Shown: piece after piece, positions 24,954 through 35,989 of the stretch
How positions within the stretch are numbered: position 1 is the first letter of the stretch
How the letters are laid out: every line of letters starts with the position of its first letter
Assembly (NCBI GenBank): GCA_019753155.1
Contig: JAIELG010000028.1
Span: 21,805-85,804 of the forward strand
DNA length: 64,000 nt
Source of the DNA: Burkholderiales bacterium
GTDB taxonomy: Bacteria > Pseudomonadota > Gammaproteobacteria > Burkholderiales > JABEVD01
Direction: 5' to 3'
Program-made: the position numbers and the translations under genes
Notes under the pieces: model-generated
Database searches by the model: none
What the model was told of the DNA's origin: nothing
The model's input: the letters and a program-made list of their open reading frames with translations, nothing else

Positions 24954-27281
24954 TTACCTCGTCAATCCTGCGTAAAGCAGGGGCAGTTTCTCGGGAAGGC
25001 GCTCGACATGGTCCACAACCATGTAATTCTTCGCCCCGAAAATCCGGGAGACATACTGGTCGGCTCTCGGGTCGAGGCTCATGCAGTAGGCGAGAATGCC
25101 GCTTCGGCCCGCTTCTTCGACCGCCTTCTTCGCATCATAGCGCAGGTACTGGGGATCGCGCACGTCGACGTCGGCAGGCTCCCCATCGGTGACGACCATC
25201 AGGAGCTTCTTGGAAGACTTCTGCTGCTTCAGGTAGTACGAAGCGTGGCGGATCGCAGCCCCCATTCGGGTAGAGAGCTGCCCGGTCATGCCGGCGATCC
25301 TGGCCTTGGGCGCATCGTCGTAGGGCTGATCGAAGTCCTTGAACCGGAAATATTCCACATTGTGCCTGCCGTCGGAACAGAAGCCGTGGATGGCGAACGG
25401 ATCCCCCGCTTTCGAGATCGCATCGGAAAGAAGGACGCAGGCCTGCCGGGTAAGCTGCAGAACGGTATGCTCCTGTCCGGCGACTTTCTCGTTGGTGGAC
25501 TCGGAGAGATCCAGCAGCACCAGCACCGAGATGTCGCGGGTCTTCCTGACCAAGCGCATCATGATCCGCGGGTCAGGTTGCGTGCCCAGGCGGATATCGA
25601 TCTGGGCCCGGATGGCGGCATTGATGTCGATCTCGTCCCCTTCCTCGAGTTTCCGGATGCGCTGCACGCCCTGGGGCTGCATGGCGTCGAGCAGGAATTT
25701 CATGCGAGAGATGACGCGCTTGTGCTGCGCGGCGATATCGTCGATGATCTGCAGGTCTCCGGATTTCGCCCTTTTTTCCAGCACGGTGGCCCAGGAAGGG
25801 CGCTCTAGCTGGATCTGGTAGTCCCATTCGGAATAGTGGAAGGGTTCGGAAACGGGTTCCTTTCCCTCGCTCTCGTTGAACGAGACTCCCATGTCCTCGT
25901 ACGGATAGAGCTCCGTGTCCAGCACCCAGATTTCTTCCGCATCGTCTCCCGCGGTCTCCACGTCGACTTCGTTGGCCATTTCCATCACATTGACGTATTT
26001 GCGCACCTGTTTCCGGGTTTCGTAGCCTGCGCTTGCCGCCTTGTCGAAATCGAATTCCTCGAATTCCCAGAAATAGCGGTTGTCGTCCCGGTAAGGCGCA
26101 TTCAACTGGTCGGTGCGGATGCTGAAGGAAATTTTCTTTTCCCGGAAGGCATGCGCAAGGGCCACGCCGATGTCCCAGGAAACCTGGTTGGTATCGAGCC
26201 GTTCGGATGCTCCCTTGAAAAGCTTGCGCCCCAGATCGATCCAGGAATCGTCGTCCCGGTAGCTCTCGTCCAGAAGGGCGCGGGCCAGGCGGTCGAGATA
26301 ATCGCCTGCGTTTGCCGCCTGATCGGGAGTCGCCGTATGCAGCCTGGCCCAGAGCTGCCTCAGGCCAGGAAATCCGCGGATGGCAAGCGCTTCCACCCGA
26401 GCATCCTCTATCGCGGAAATCACCGCCATTTGCCAGTTGTTGAGCGCTTCCGCCGATATGGGATCCTTCGTATAAACGATGTGCGCTGCGGCATGAGCGG
26501 CAGCTGCGCGGTAGATTTCGACTCCTGAAACCCCCTCGAAATCATCATAGGCGTCCGGAAGGTGGATGAAGTAATTTTCGATGAAAGGTTTGTAGCCTTC
26601 GCGCTTCTCGAAGTCGCCGGAAGTGGGTTTCATGAAGAAATCCCGGGCCCACAGGGCGCGCAGATACATGTTGATGCGGCGCTGAACGTCGATGAACAGC
26701 GTGCCCTTGCGCTCCTTCTGCAAGACCGCAAGCGACTCCTTGGTTTCGAGGCCGAAGTATTTGATCTGCTCTTCGTAATCGGTGCGATGCGCATGTGCGC
26801 CCCAACTGGCCCAACGGCGCAGTCCGCCCAAGGTCAACTGGGCGAACAGCGTATCCAGTTTTTCCAGCATCGGCCTCACGCCCCGCGGCGCTTGGGAAAG
26901 CAGCGTATTGATGAACTGCAGGTATCTCAGGAAAAGCTCGGCGTCCCCCAGCCGGTTGGCAGCCGTGGGAGAAGTTGCGAGCATCATCTCGATGACTGCG
27001 CCGGATGTTTTCGAGGCCAGCGTCAGCGCAACGGCGGCGAGATCGGCAACGACATTCTCGCCGACTTCCTTGGCGACCAGGGGCGCATTTTCCAGCCACG
27101 CGACCACCAGGCCGCATCCCCGCCCCAGGCTGCGCAGAGCGGCCGCTCCCTTGATGTAGTTGTCGAGTCCCCGCGGCGAATACACTTTGACCGCTTCCGC
27201 CCAGGTCGCACGCAGGACGGCCTGCGACTCGGGCGATAGCTCGTCGACCAGTTCAAGATAATCGTCGAGATTGACGCTCAT
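24954..27281 (-). CDS. cbbO1: RuBisCO activase subunit CbbO (form I associated)
   Basis: Product of 775 residues with the CbbO layout: helical N-terminal region, acidic middle (about residues 430-470, VDVETAGDDAEEIW), and C-terminal von Willebrand A domain with MIDAS DLSES and TDGEPADVDV. It pairs with the CbbQ encoded 11 bases upstream to reactivate form I RuBisCO. It is about 40 residues longer than the form II CbbO, mainly in the acidic middle. Confidence 0.95.
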   Translation of the reverse strand: MSVNLDDYLELVDELSPESQAVLRATWAEAVKVYSPRGLDNYIKGAAALRSLGRGCGLVVAWLENAPLVAKEVGENVVADLAAVALTLASKTSGAVIEMMLATSPTAANRLGDAELFLRYLQFINTLLSQAPRGVRPMLEKLDTLFAQLTLGGLRRWASWGAHAHRTDYEEQIKYFGLETKESLAVLQKERKGTLFIDVQRRINMYLRALWARDFFMKPTSGDFEKREGYKPFIENYFIHLPDAYDDFEGVSGVEIYRAAAAHAAAHIVYTKDPISAEALNNWQMAVISAIEDARVEALAIRGFPGLRQLWARLHTATPDQAANAGDYLDRLARALLDESYRDDDSWIDLGRKLFKGASERLDTNQVSWDIGVALAHAFREKKISFSIRTDQLNAPYRDDNRYFWEFEEFDFDKAASAGYETRKQVRKYVNVMEMANEVDVETAGDDAEEIWVLDTELYPYEDMGVSFNESEGKEPVSEPFHYSEWDYQIQLERPSWATVLEKRAKSGDLQIIDDIAAQHKRVISRMKFLLDAMQPQGVQRIRKLEEGDEIDINAAIRAQIDIRLGTQPDPRIMMRLVRKTRDISVLVLLDLSESTNEKVAGQEHTVLQLTRQACVLLSDAISKAGDPFAIHGFCSDGRHNVEYFRFKDFDQPYDDAPKARIAGMTGQLSTRMGAAIRHASYYLKQQKSSKKLLMVVTDGEPADVDVRDPQYLRYDAKKAVEEAGRSGILAYCMSLDPRADQYVSRIFGAKNYMVVDHVERLPEKLPLLYAGLTR

Positions 27282-27292
27282 CCCGCGTCCGC

Positions 27293-28096
27293 TCAGAAAA
27301 AGGTTGTCACTGCAGCATCCAGTGCATCCCTCATGTCCGGGTCGTCGGTGATCGGACGAACCAGGGCAACGCGGCAGGCGTTCTTCGGATCAACGCCCTT
27401 TGCGATCAGGCTGCCGGCATAAACCAGCATTCTGGTCGATATGCCCTCGTCGAGGCCGTGCCCCTTGAGATTTCTCGCCCGCTCCGCGATGGATACCAGC
27501 TTGTCCGAAATTTCTCCGGAAACCCCCGTTTCGTGGGAGACGATCTCCACTTCGATCGCATGTTCCGGATAATCGAAATCGAGCGCGCCGAAGCGTTGCT
27601 TGGTCGACTGCTTGAGATCCTTCATCAGGCTCTGGTAGCCCGGATTGTAGGAAATCACCAGCTGGAAATCCGGGTGCGCATGCACCAACTCCCCCTTCTT
27701 CTCCAAGGGCAGAACCCGCCTGTTGTCGGTGAGCGGATGGATCACCACGGTGGTGTCCTGCCTCGCTTCGACCACTTCGTCGAGGTAGCAGATCGCCCCG
27801 AATCGTGCGGCGATGGCGAGCGGGCCGTCCTGCCATTTCGTGCCGCTGGCGTCGAGCAGGAAGCGGCCGACCAGATCGGATGCCGTCATGTCCTCGTTGC
27901 AGGCTACGGTGATCAGGGGCTTTTGCAGCTTCCAGGCCATGTATTCGACGAAGCGGGTCTTGCCGCATCCCGTCGGGCCTTTCAGCATCATGGGCATACG
28001 CACGGAGTAGGCGGCTTCAAAAAGCGCCACTTCGTCGGCTACGGCTCGATAATAAGGCGCCTTCTCGATCCGGTACTGGCTGATGATGTCGGTCAT
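27293..28096 (-). CDS. cbbQ1: RuBisCO activase ATPase CbbQ (form I associated)
   Basis: AAA+ ATPase of 267 residues with Walker [10 protein letters not shown] and Walker [15 protein letters not shown]. Closely related to the second CbbQ; the DNA of the two central regions is also similar, pointing to an old duplication of the QO pair. GAGGAAAGACC precedes the ATG. Confidence 0.95.
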   Translation of the reverse strand: MTDIISQYRIEKAPYYRAVADEVALFEAAYSVRMPMMLKGPTGCGKTRFVEYMAWKLQKPLITVACNEDMTASDLVGRFLLDASGTKWQDGPLAIAARFGAICYLDEVVEARQDTTVVIHPLTDNRRVLPLEKKGELVHAHPDFQLVISYNPGYQSLMKDLKQSTKQRFGALDFDYPEHAIEVEIVSHETGVSGEISDKLVSIAERARNLKGHGLDEGISTRMLVYAGSLIAKGVDPKNACRVALVRPITDDPDMRDALDAAVTTFF

Positions 28097-28124
28097 GGTC
28101 TTTCCTCGATATTCTCTTGCGGAA

Positions 28125-28180
28125 GGGTCAGACCACTGCGCCTATCCAGCGCAGTGGTCTGACCCCGCCTTACGGCGGGG
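28125..28180 (-). repeat. Tandem overlapping hairpins between cbbS and cbbQ
   Basis: A perfect 17-base inverted repeat (28125-28141 with 28149-28165, seven-base loop) is overlapped by a second perfect stem CCCCGCC/GGCGGGG (28163-28169 with 28174-28180, loop TTAC). They share three bases, so only one can be fully formed at a time. No T-run follows on either strand. It lies 29 bases ahead of cbbQ and six bases past the cbbS stop. Confidence 0.8.
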
Positions 28181-28186
28181 AAATGC

Positions 28187-28543
28187 TTATACCGTCTTGC
28201 CGCGGTAGATCACCATGGAAGTGCCCTGCGACTGCGCATAGTTGTCATAGCCGATCAGGCGAACATGGTTGTTGGGATTGGCCTTGTGGCAGGCTTCCGC
28301 TTCCGCGAGGATCTTGTCGACATCGGTTTCGCCGAACATCGGAAGCTTCCACATGTACCAGTAATTGTCCATCAGGTGCTCCGGCTCGGTATGCTCGACC
28401 GCCGGGTTCCAGCCCTTCTTGACGATATATTCCACCTGTTTCCTGATTTGTTCGGCGTTCATCGCCGGCAGATAGGAAAAGGTTTCGAATTTGCGGCTGG
28501 CAGGGTCGCTCAGACGGCTTTTGTAATCCAGCATTTCAGACAT
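28187..28543 (-). CDS. cbbS: Form I RuBisCO small subunit
   Basis: Product of 118 residues with the small-subunit core [42 protein letters not shown] and [11 protein letters not shown] at 28543 with AGGAGAG ahead of it. It follows cbbL by 55 bases. The early-short loop form and neighbouring cbbQ/cbbO point to the non-carboxysomal form IAq type. Confidence 0.97.
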   Translation of the reverse strand: MSEMLDYKSRLSDPASRKFETFSYLPAMNAEQIRKQVEYIVKKGWNPAVEHTEPEHLMDNYWYMWKLPMFGETDVDKILAEAEACHKANPNNHVRLIGYDNYAQSQGTSMVIYRGKTV

Positions 28544-28598
28544 GGTTTTCTCTCCTGTTATCGGTTTGAAATCCCGGCGCAACGCGCCGGGACAATCA

Positions 28599-30020
28599 TC
28601 ACTTGTGGGCAACGTCGAGTTTGTCGACCGTATCGAACTCGAACTTGATCTCTTTCCAGGTTTCCATGGCGATCTTGAGTTCAGGGCTCGATTTGGCGGC
28701 ATCGGTCAGGATGGCCCTGCCTTCCCCCTCGACCTGGATTCCCCTGTTGCGCGCTTCGACGCAGGCCTCCAGCGCGACGCGGTTGGCGGCCGCCCCCGCC
28801 GCATTGCCCCATGGATGGCCCAGCGTGCCGCCGCCGAACTGCAGGCAGGCGTCGTCGCCGAAAATGGCGACCAGCGCGGGCATGTGCCAGACATGGATGC
28901 CGCCCGATGCGACAGGGAAAACCCCGGGCATGGAGCCCCAGTCCTGGTCGAAGAAAATGCCGCGGGAACGGTCTTCCTTGATGAAGGAATCGCGCATGAT
29001 GTCGATCCAGCCGAGGGTCGCTTCGCGGTCTCCTTCGAGCTTGCCCACCACAGTGCCGGAGTGCAGGTGATCGCCGCCGGAAAGGCGCAGGATCTTGGCC
29101 AGCACGCGGAAATGGATGCCGTGGTGCGGATTGCGGTCGAGCACCGCATGCATGGCGCGGTGGATGTGCAGCAGGATGCCGTTGTCGCGACACCAGTTGG
29201 CCAGGCCCGTGTTCGCGCAGAAGCCGCCGGTGATGTAATCGTGCATGATGATCGGGGCGCCGATTTCCTTGGCGTACTCGGCGCGCTTGTACATTTCTTC
29301 CGGAGTCGGCGCCGTAACATTCAGGTAGTGGCCCTTGCGCTCTCCTGTTTCGCGCTCCGCCTTGTGGATCGCTTCCATGACGAAGTCGAAGCGCTGCCTC
29401 CAGCGCATGAAGGGCTGGCTGTTGACGTTCTCGTCGTCCTTGGTCAGATCCAGACCGCCGCGCAGGCATTCGTAAACTGCGCGGCCGTAATTCTTCGCGG
29501 AAAGGCCGAGCTTGGGCTTGATGGTGCAGCCCAGAAGCGGACGGCCGTATTTGTTGAGCATGTCGCGCTCGACCTGGATGCCGTGGGGGGGGCCGCCGCA
29601 GGTCTTGACATAGGCGATGGAAAAGCGCACGTCTTCGAGGCGCAAAGCGCGGATCGCCTTGAAGCCGAACACGTTGCCGACCAGCGAGGTGAACACGTTG
29701 ACCACGGAGCCCTCTTCGAACAGGTCGATGGGATAGGCGACGAAGGCGTAGAAACAGGTGTCGTCTCCCGGAACGTCCTCGATGCGGTAGGCGCGTCCCT
29801 TGTAATAATCCAGATCGGTCAGAAGGTCGGTCCAGACCGTGGTCCAGGTTCCGGTCGACGATTCGGCCGCAACGGCTGCCGCGGCTTCCTCGCGGTCCAC
29901 GCCGGGTTGGGGGGTGATTTTGAAGCATGCCAGGATGTCGGTATCCTTGACATGGTAATTCGGTTCCCAATAGGTACTCCGGTATTCCTTCACTCCGGCA
30001 TTGTATGTTTTGACAGCCAT
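28599..30020 (-). CDS. cbbL: Form I RuBisCO large subunit
   Basis: Product of 473 residues. Activation lysine segment [17 protein letters not shown], catalytic [10 protein letters not shown], loop 6 region [12 protein letters not shown] and [12 protein letters not shown] are all intact. The ATG at 30020 with a GAGGAGG site and the N terminus [14 protein letters not shown] fit form IA; the 24 extra codons upstream do not. No carboxysome shell gene is nearby, so the enzyme is probably cytosolic. Confidence 0.98.
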   Translation of the reverse strand: MAVKTYNAGVKEYRSTYWEPNYHVKDTDILACFKITPQPGVDREEAAAAVAAESSTGTWTTVWTDLLTDLDYYKGRAYRIEDVPGDDTCFYAFVAYPIDLFEEGSVVNVFTSLVGNVFGFKAIRALRLEDVRFSIAYVKTCGGPPHGIQVERDMLNKYGRPLLGCTIKPKLGLSAKNYGRAVYECLRGGLDLTKDDENVNSQPFMRWRQRFDFVMEAIHKAERETGERKGHYLNVTAPTPEEMYKRAEYAKEIGAPIIMHDYITGGFCANTGLANWCRDNGILLHIHRAMHAVLDRNPHHGIHFRVLAKILRLSGGDHLHSGTVVGKLEGDREATLGWIDIMRDSFIKEDRSRGIFFDQDWGSMPGVFPVASGGIHVWHMPALVAIFGDDACLQFGGGTLGHPWGNAAGAAANRVALEACVEARNRGIQVEGEGRAILTDAAKSSPELKIAMETWKEIKFEFDTVDKLDVAHK

Positions 30021-30205
30021 GGCAGCCTCCTCAATTGTTTGAAAAAATCCCCAGGGGATCCGGTGAGTCGCTCGTTCTCGACTTGGAAACACTATACTGC
30101 CGACGGATCATAAGTTACAGTCAGATGATTTGATTGTTATCATCAATAAATTCTTATGATATAATCGCCCCAAGCCGCCAGCCCGGATTTCGATTATGGG
30201 TTTCC
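30021..30205. promoter_or_regulatory. cbbL-cbbR divergent control region
   Basis: 185-base gap. Its AT-rich centre has perfectly complementary words ATCATAAG (30107-30114) and CTTATGAT (30153-30160), with a nested TTGAT/ATCAA pair (30130-30134, 30142-30146) between them. These are candidate CbbR sites, partly shared with the cbbM control region. Confidence 0.55.
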
Positions 30206-31093
30206 ATGTTCCATCTGACCTTCCGCCAGCTCAGCGTTTTCGAATCCGTTGCGCGCAATTCGAGTTTTTCCCGCGCAGCCGAGGAAATGCACCTGACCCA
30301 GCCAGCAGTCTCCATGCAGATCAAGCAGCTGGAAGAAAATGTCGGCCTGCCCCTTTTCGAGCAAATGGGCAAAAAAATCTTCCTCACGGAGGCGGGGAAG
30401 GAGCTTTACCATTACAGCAAAATGATCGCGCAGCAGCTTGCCGAGGCATCCCTGGTTCTTTCCGAGCTGAAAGGGCTTGAGCGCGGCAAGCTCAACATTT
30501 CCGTCGTCAGCACTGCCAATTATTTTGCTCCGCAACTCCTTGCGCAGTTCTGTTCGCAGCACCCCGAGATCAATGTGAGCCTCAACGTGGGAAACCGTGA
30601 GTCGGTTTTGAAGCAGCTCCACGACAACGAAGTCGATCTCGCCATATTGGGCAGGCCCCCGGAAGGGATCGATGTGGAAGCGCATATCTTCATGGAAAAC
30701 CGTCTCGTCATCATCGCGGCAGGCGGGCATCCCTTAGCGGCAGAGCGACATATTCCGGCATCGCGGTTTCAAAACGAGACGTTCATCATGCGCGAACAGG
30801 GTTCGGGAACGCGCCTTGCCACGGAAAAGTTTTTTTCGTCCCACAACGTCCTCGTCAAGACCGGGATGGAAATGAGCACGAACGAAGCCGTCAAACAGGC
30901 GGTCCAGGCCGGGATGGGCTTGGGCATTCTGTCCATGGACACCGTTTTGCTCGAAGTCGAAACCGGACGCCTTAAAATCCTTGATGTGGAAGACTTCCCC
31001 ATCATTCGCCATTGGTATATCGTGCACAGGCAGAACAAGCGCCTCTCCGGGGTGGCCGAAGCATTCAAAACTTTTTTGCTGACGAAGAAATGA
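30206..31093 (+). CDS. cbbR: LysR-type regulator CbbR (form I operon)
   Basis: Product of 295 residues with the CbbR DNA-binding helix (FRQLSVFESVARNSSFSRAAEEMHLTQPAVS) and effector domain (LGRPPEGIDVEA, MREQGSGTRLATEKFF). It is a paralogue of the regulator at 23718 and is divergent from cbbL. ATG at 30206 aligns with the family start MFHLTFRQL; an upstream ATG would add 24 residues of non-family sequence. Confidence 0.93.
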   Translation: MFHLTFRQLSVFESVARNSSFSRAAEEMHLTQPAVSMQIKQLEENVGLPLFEQMGKKIFLTEAGKELYHYSKMIAQQLAEASLVLSELKGLERGKLNISVVSTANYFAPQLLAQFCSQHPEINVSLNVGNRESVLKQLHDNEVDLAILGRPPEGIDVEAHIFMENRLVIIAAGGHPLAAERHIPASRFQNETFIMREQGSGTRLATEKFFSSHNVLVKTGMEMSTNEAVKQAVQAGMGLGILSMDTVLLEVETGRLKILDVEDFPIIRHWYIVHRQNKRLSGVAEAFKTFLLTKK

Positions 31094-31117
31094 AAAAGGC
31101 GGCTTGGCCGCCTTTTT
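31093..31117. terminator. Bidirectional terminator between cbbR and fba
   Basis: Stem GGCGGC/GCCGCC with a TTG loop, flanked by AAAAA on the left and TTTTT on the right, so it works for both convergent genes. It overlaps the last base of the cbbR stop codon. Confidence 0.88.
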
Positions 31118-31136
31118 CATTTCAGGCAAAATCCGA

Positions 31137-32201
31137 TTACTTGACTATGGCCTTCAATTCGCCCTTGGCATAGCGGGCCGCCATGGCATCCAGAGAAATG
31201 GACTTGATTTTCGCTGCCTGTCCTGCGGAGCCGAAAGCTTCGTAGCGCGCCTTGCAGATTTCCTTCATCGCCTTGGTAGCAACGGAGAGAAATTTGCGCG
31301 GATCGAAATTTTTGCGGTCTTCGGCAAGGAAGCGGCGGACTGCACCCGTGGAGGCCATGCGCAGATCAGTGTCTATATTCACCTTGCGCACACCGTGCTT
31401 GATGCCTTCCACGATTTCCTCGACGGGAACGCCGTAGGTCTCGCCCATGTCACCGCCGAACTCGTTGATGATCTTCAGCCATTCCTGCGGAACCGAAGAA
31501 GAGCCGTGCATCACGAGGTGAGTATTGGGAATGCGCGCATGGATTTCCTTGATGCGGTTGATCGCCAGAATTTCTCCGGTGGGCGGACGGGTGAACTTGT
31601 ACGCGCCGTGGGAAGTGCCTATCGCAATGGCAAGCGCATCCACTCCGGTCTGCTTGACGAATTCAGCTGCTTCTTCAGGATTGGTCAGAAGCTGGTCATG
31701 CGAGAGCTTGCCTTCTGCGCCATGTCCGTCTTCCTTTTCGCCTTCGCCCGTTTCGAGCGAGCCCAGGCAACCCAGCTCGCCTTCGACGGAGACACCCACC
31801 GCATGCGACATGTCGACGACCCTGCGGGTCACGTCGACATTATATTCGAAGGATGCCGGGGTCTTGGCGTCTTCCATGAGGGAGCCGTCCATCATCACGC
31901 TGGAAAAGCCGGAGCGGATAGCCTGAATGCAAACTGCCGGGGATGCGCCGTGATCCTGGTGCATGACGACCGGAATATGCGGATAAGCTTCGACCGCTGC
32001 CTCGATCAGATGGCGCAGAAAGGCTTCTCCTGCATATTTTCTCGCCCCTGCGGAACCCTGCATGATGACGGGGCTGTTGCATTCGTCCGCAGCCTGCATG
32101 ATCGCCTGGACCTGCTCCAGGTTGTTTACGTTAAATGCCGGAAGACCGTAGCCGTTTTCCGCGGCGTGATCCAATAATTGTCTCAACGATACCAGAGCCA
32201 T
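31137..32201 (-). CDS. fba: Class II fructose-bisphosphate aldolase (CbbA type)
   Basis: Zinc-dependent aldolase of 354 residues, also able to make sedoheptulose 1,7-bisphosphate in the Calvin cycle. Zinc and catalytic motifs: [29 protein letters not shown] and NIDTDLRMA. The length and the [12 protein letters not shown] insert match CbbA-type class IIB enzymes. Last gene of the tkt-gap-pgk-pyk-fba run. Confidence 0.96.
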   Translation of the reverse strand: MALVSLRQLLDHAAENGYGLPAFNVNNLEQVQAIMQAADECNSPVIMQGSAGARKYAGEAFLRHLIEAAVEAYPHIPVVMHQDHGASPAVCIQAIRSGFSSVMMDGSLMEDAKTPASFEYNVDVTRRVVDMSHAVGVSVEGELGCLGSLETGEGEKEDGHGAEGKLSHDQLLTNPEEAAEFVKQTGVDALAIAIGTSHGAYKFTRPPTGEILAINRIKEIHARIPNTHLVMHGSSSVPQEWLKIINEFGGDMGETYGVPVEEIVEGIKHGVRKVNIDTDLRMASTGAVRRFLAEDRKNFDPRKFLSVATKAMKEICKARYEAFGSAGQAAKIKSISLDAMAARYAKGELKAIVK

Positions 32202-32243
32202 GATTTTTCTCCTTCAGATTAATCCAGAATACAACTAGTTGGG

Positions 32244-33674
32244 TTATTTTCTATTATCGCCTACCTTGACGATTTTCATCGTATTGGTTCCTCCCGCCTG
32301 GCCTATGGGTTCGCCAATGGTCAGCGCAATGAAATCCCCATCTTCAACGATCCTGTTTTGAAGCATTACCTCTTCAACTTTCTCCAGAAGCTTGTCCCTG
32401 TCATAGCCTTTGAACTCGCCAAGCATCGGATAAACACCGCGATACAGCGTCATTTTCCTCCTGGTGTCCTCGATGTTGGTCAAGGCGTAAATCGGGACGC
32501 CGCTGTTGATGCGGGACATCCATAAAGGGGTCGACCCGGATTCCGTGAGAGACGCGATGGCTTTGACTTTCAGATGGAATGCAGTGAATACCGTCGCCAT
32601 AGCGATCGACTGATCGATTCGAGTGAACTCCCGGTTTAGGAACCCCCGTTCGAGGGACGCTTCAACCGACTTCTCGGCTTCGATGCAAATGCGGCTCATC
32701 GCCTCTATCGTTTCAACCGGATACTTGCCCGCAGCGGTTTCGGCAGAAAGCATGACTCCGTCCGTGCCGTCGAGCACGGCATTTGCCACGTCGGAAACTT
32801 CCGCCCTGGTGGGAATCGGGTTTTCGATCATCGATTCCATCATCTGCGTTGCCGTAATGGTCAGCTTGTTCTTGTCCCGAGCCAGCTTGATCATCTTTTT
32901 CTGCAAAGCGGGAACTGCGGCATCCCCCACTTCAACCCCGAGATCCCCGCGTGCGACCATGATGCCATCGCTTGCATCGAGAATTTCTTCCAGGGCGGTT
33001 ATCGCTTCGGCGCGTTCGATTTTTGCGATCAGGAGGCCATGTCCGCCGGCCTTGCGCAGCAATTCCCTGGCAAGCTCCATGTCTGCCCCGGTGCGGGGAA
33101 ACGAAACGGCCAGATAATCCGCCTTGAGTTCGGCTGCCGTGACAATATCCTCCATGTCTTTCGCCGTCAGAGCAGGCGCGCTCAATCCACCGCCAAGGCG
33201 ATTGATGCCCTTATTATTGGACAGGATGCCGCCGTGCTTGACCGTGCAATTGATCCGGGAGCCGTCTATCGATGTCACGTCGAGCACGATTCTGCCGTCA
33301 TCGAGAAGCAGGACGTCGCCTGCGGACACGTCTTTCGGCAGGCTTTTGTAATCGAGCCCGACTTTTTGCTCGTCACCCAATGCGCAATCTGCATCGAGCA
33401 CGAAAACATCGCCACGGTTGAGCCGGATTTTGCCCTGCTCGAATTTTCCGATGCGGATTTTCGGCCCCTGGAGATCGGCCATGACGCCCACCGAGCGCCC
33501 CTGTTCGTCGGCTATTTTTCTTACGAGTTCGGCACGCTGGATATGATCCTGGGCCGAACCGTGGGAAAAGTTCATCCGAACCACATCCATTCCAGCTGCG
33601 ATCATCTCTTCCAACACTTTCGCATCGGTCGAGGCGGGGCCCAGCGTTGCTACAATTTTTGTTCTTCGTTGCAT
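32244..33674 (-). CDS. pyk: Pyruvate kinase
   Basis: Product of 476 residues: MQRRTKIVATLGPAS, the substrate site region VMVARGDLGVEV, and the signature IAKIERAEAI. It converts PEP and ADP to pyruvate and ATP. It sits between pgk and fba, which is a common order in autotrophic betaproteobacteria. Confidence 0.97.
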   Translation of the reverse strand: MQRRTKIVATLGPASTDAKVLEEMIAAGMDVVRMNFSHGSAQDHIQRAELVRKIADEQGRSVGVMADLQGPKIRIGKFEQGKIRLNRGDVFVLDADCALGDEQKVGLDYKSLPKDVSAGDVLLLDDGRIVLDVTSIDGSRINCTVKHGGILSNNKGINRLGGGLSAPALTAKDMEDIVTAAELKADYLAVSFPRTGADMELARELLRKAGGHGLLIAKIERAEAITALEEILDASDGIMVARGDLGVEVGDAAVPALQKKMIKLARDKNKLTITATQMMESMIENPIPTRAEVSDVANAVLDGTDGVMLSAETAAGKYPVETIEAMSRICIEAEKSVEASLERGFLNREFTRIDQSIAMATVFTAFHLKVKAIASLTESGSTPLWMSRINSGVPIYALTNIEDTRRKMTLYRGVYPMLGEFKGYDRDKLLEKVEEVMLQNRIVEDGDFIALTIGEPIGQAGGTNTMKIVKVGDNRK

Positions 33675-33728
33675 AGGATCATTCAGGAGGAGTTGCCAGC
33701 CTCGAATTATGAGGCCGGCACATTGCAG

Positions 33729-34910
33729 TTATTTTGCACGTTGTTCCAGGATGTCCACTGCGGGCAGTTTTTTTCCTTCGAGAAACTCAAGGAACGCGCC
33801 GCCTGCCGTGGAAATATAGGATACCTTGTCATATATATCATATTTCTGGATGGCGGCAATGGTATCTCCGCCTCCGGCCAGAGTAAATGCCTTGGTGTTG
33901 GCAATCGCATCGGCTATTTTTCTGGTCCCGGCACCGAACTGGTCGAATTCGAACACGCCGACCGGCCCGTTCCATACCACGGTACCGGCCTGCATGATGA
34001 TGTCGGCAAGTTCCTCGGCGGATTTCGGTCCGATATCAAAAATCATGTCGTCATCCGCGACCTCTGTCGCTTCTTTCAAAACAGCCGGCTCGTCGGCATC
34101 GAATTTCTTCCCAACCACCACGTCCACGGCAATGGGGATTGTTGCGCCGCGAGCGGTCATTTTCTCCATCAGCGCCAGCGCCGTGGGCACCAAGTCATCC
34201 TCGCACAGCGACTTGCCTACATTTTTCCCGGCAGCCTTGAGGAAGGTGTTGGCTATGCCGCCGCCGACAACCATCTGGTCCACTTTTTCCGACAACGCTT
34301 CCAGTACGGTAAGTTTGGTGGACACTTTGGATCCGCCTACTATGGCCACCATCGGACGGGCGGGATTGGCAAGCGCCTTTTCCAGCGCATCCAGTTCTTC
34401 CGTCAGCAAAATGCCTGCGCATGCTATCGGTGCAAATTTTGCGACACCATGAGTAGAAGCTTCAGCGCGGTGCGCAGTGCCAAAAGCGTCCATCACGAAC
34501 ACATCGCAAAGCGCAGCATATTTCTTCGCAGTTTCGTCTTCGTTTTTCTTTTCGCCCTTATTGATGCGGCAGTTTTCCAGCACAACCAATTCGCCTGCAG
34601 CAACATCGAAGCCGCCGTCGACCCAGTCGCGTATCAGGCGCACGGGTTTTGCCAGACGCTGGGAAATATCATCGGCAACCGGCTTCAGGGAGTTTTCTTC
34701 CGAGAATTCGCCTTCGGTCGGACGGCCCAAATGGGACGTTACCATCACCCTTGCGCCCTGCTTCAGACAGTGGTCGATGGTAGCCATGGATGCAGCAATG
34801 CGGGCATCCGAAGTTACCTTGCCGTCTTTCACGGGAACGTTCATGTCAGCGCGAATCAAAACTCGTTTGCCCGCCAAGTCCAGGTCAGTCATTCGAATGA
34901 AATTAGCCAT
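33729..34910 (-). CDS. pgk: Phosphoglycerate kinase
   Basis: Product of 393 residues with [44 protein letters not shown] and the C-terminal GGGDTIAAI. It phosphorylates 3-phosphoglycerate, the direct product of RuBisCO. Gap of 47 bases after gap. Confidence 0.97.
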   Translation of the reverse strand: MANFIRMTDLDLAGKRVLIRADMNVPVKDGKVTSDARIAASMATIDHCLKQGARVMVTSHLGRPTEGEFSEENSLKPVADDISQRLAKPVRLIRDWVDGGFDVAAGELVVLENCRINKGEKKNEDETAKKYAALCDVFVMDAFGTAHRAEASTHGVAKFAPIACAGILLTEELDALEKALANPARPMVAIVGGSKVSTKLTVLEALSEKVDQMVVGGGIANTFLKAAGKNVGKSLCEDDLVPTALALMEKMTARGATIPIAVDVVVGKKFDADEPAVLKEATEVADDDMIFDIGPKSAEELADIIMQAGTVVWNGPVGVFEFDQFGAGTRKIADAIANTKAFTLAGGGDTIAAIQKYDIYDKVSYISTAGGAFLEFLEGKKLPAVDILEQRAK

Positions 34911-34957
34911 TTTTTCCTACCGTTAGTTGAGCATATAGCGTGAAGACGCCGATCCGC

Positions 34958-35956
<999 letters not shown>

Positions 35957-35989
35957 TTATATTAACCCCTTATATGTATTATGAAACTG

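Noticed and set aside
28599..30020. Carboxysome operon around cbbL
   Set aside because: No csoS2, shell or csoSCA genes follow; the neighbours are cbbQ, cbbO and a beta-carbonic anhydrase of the ordinary type.
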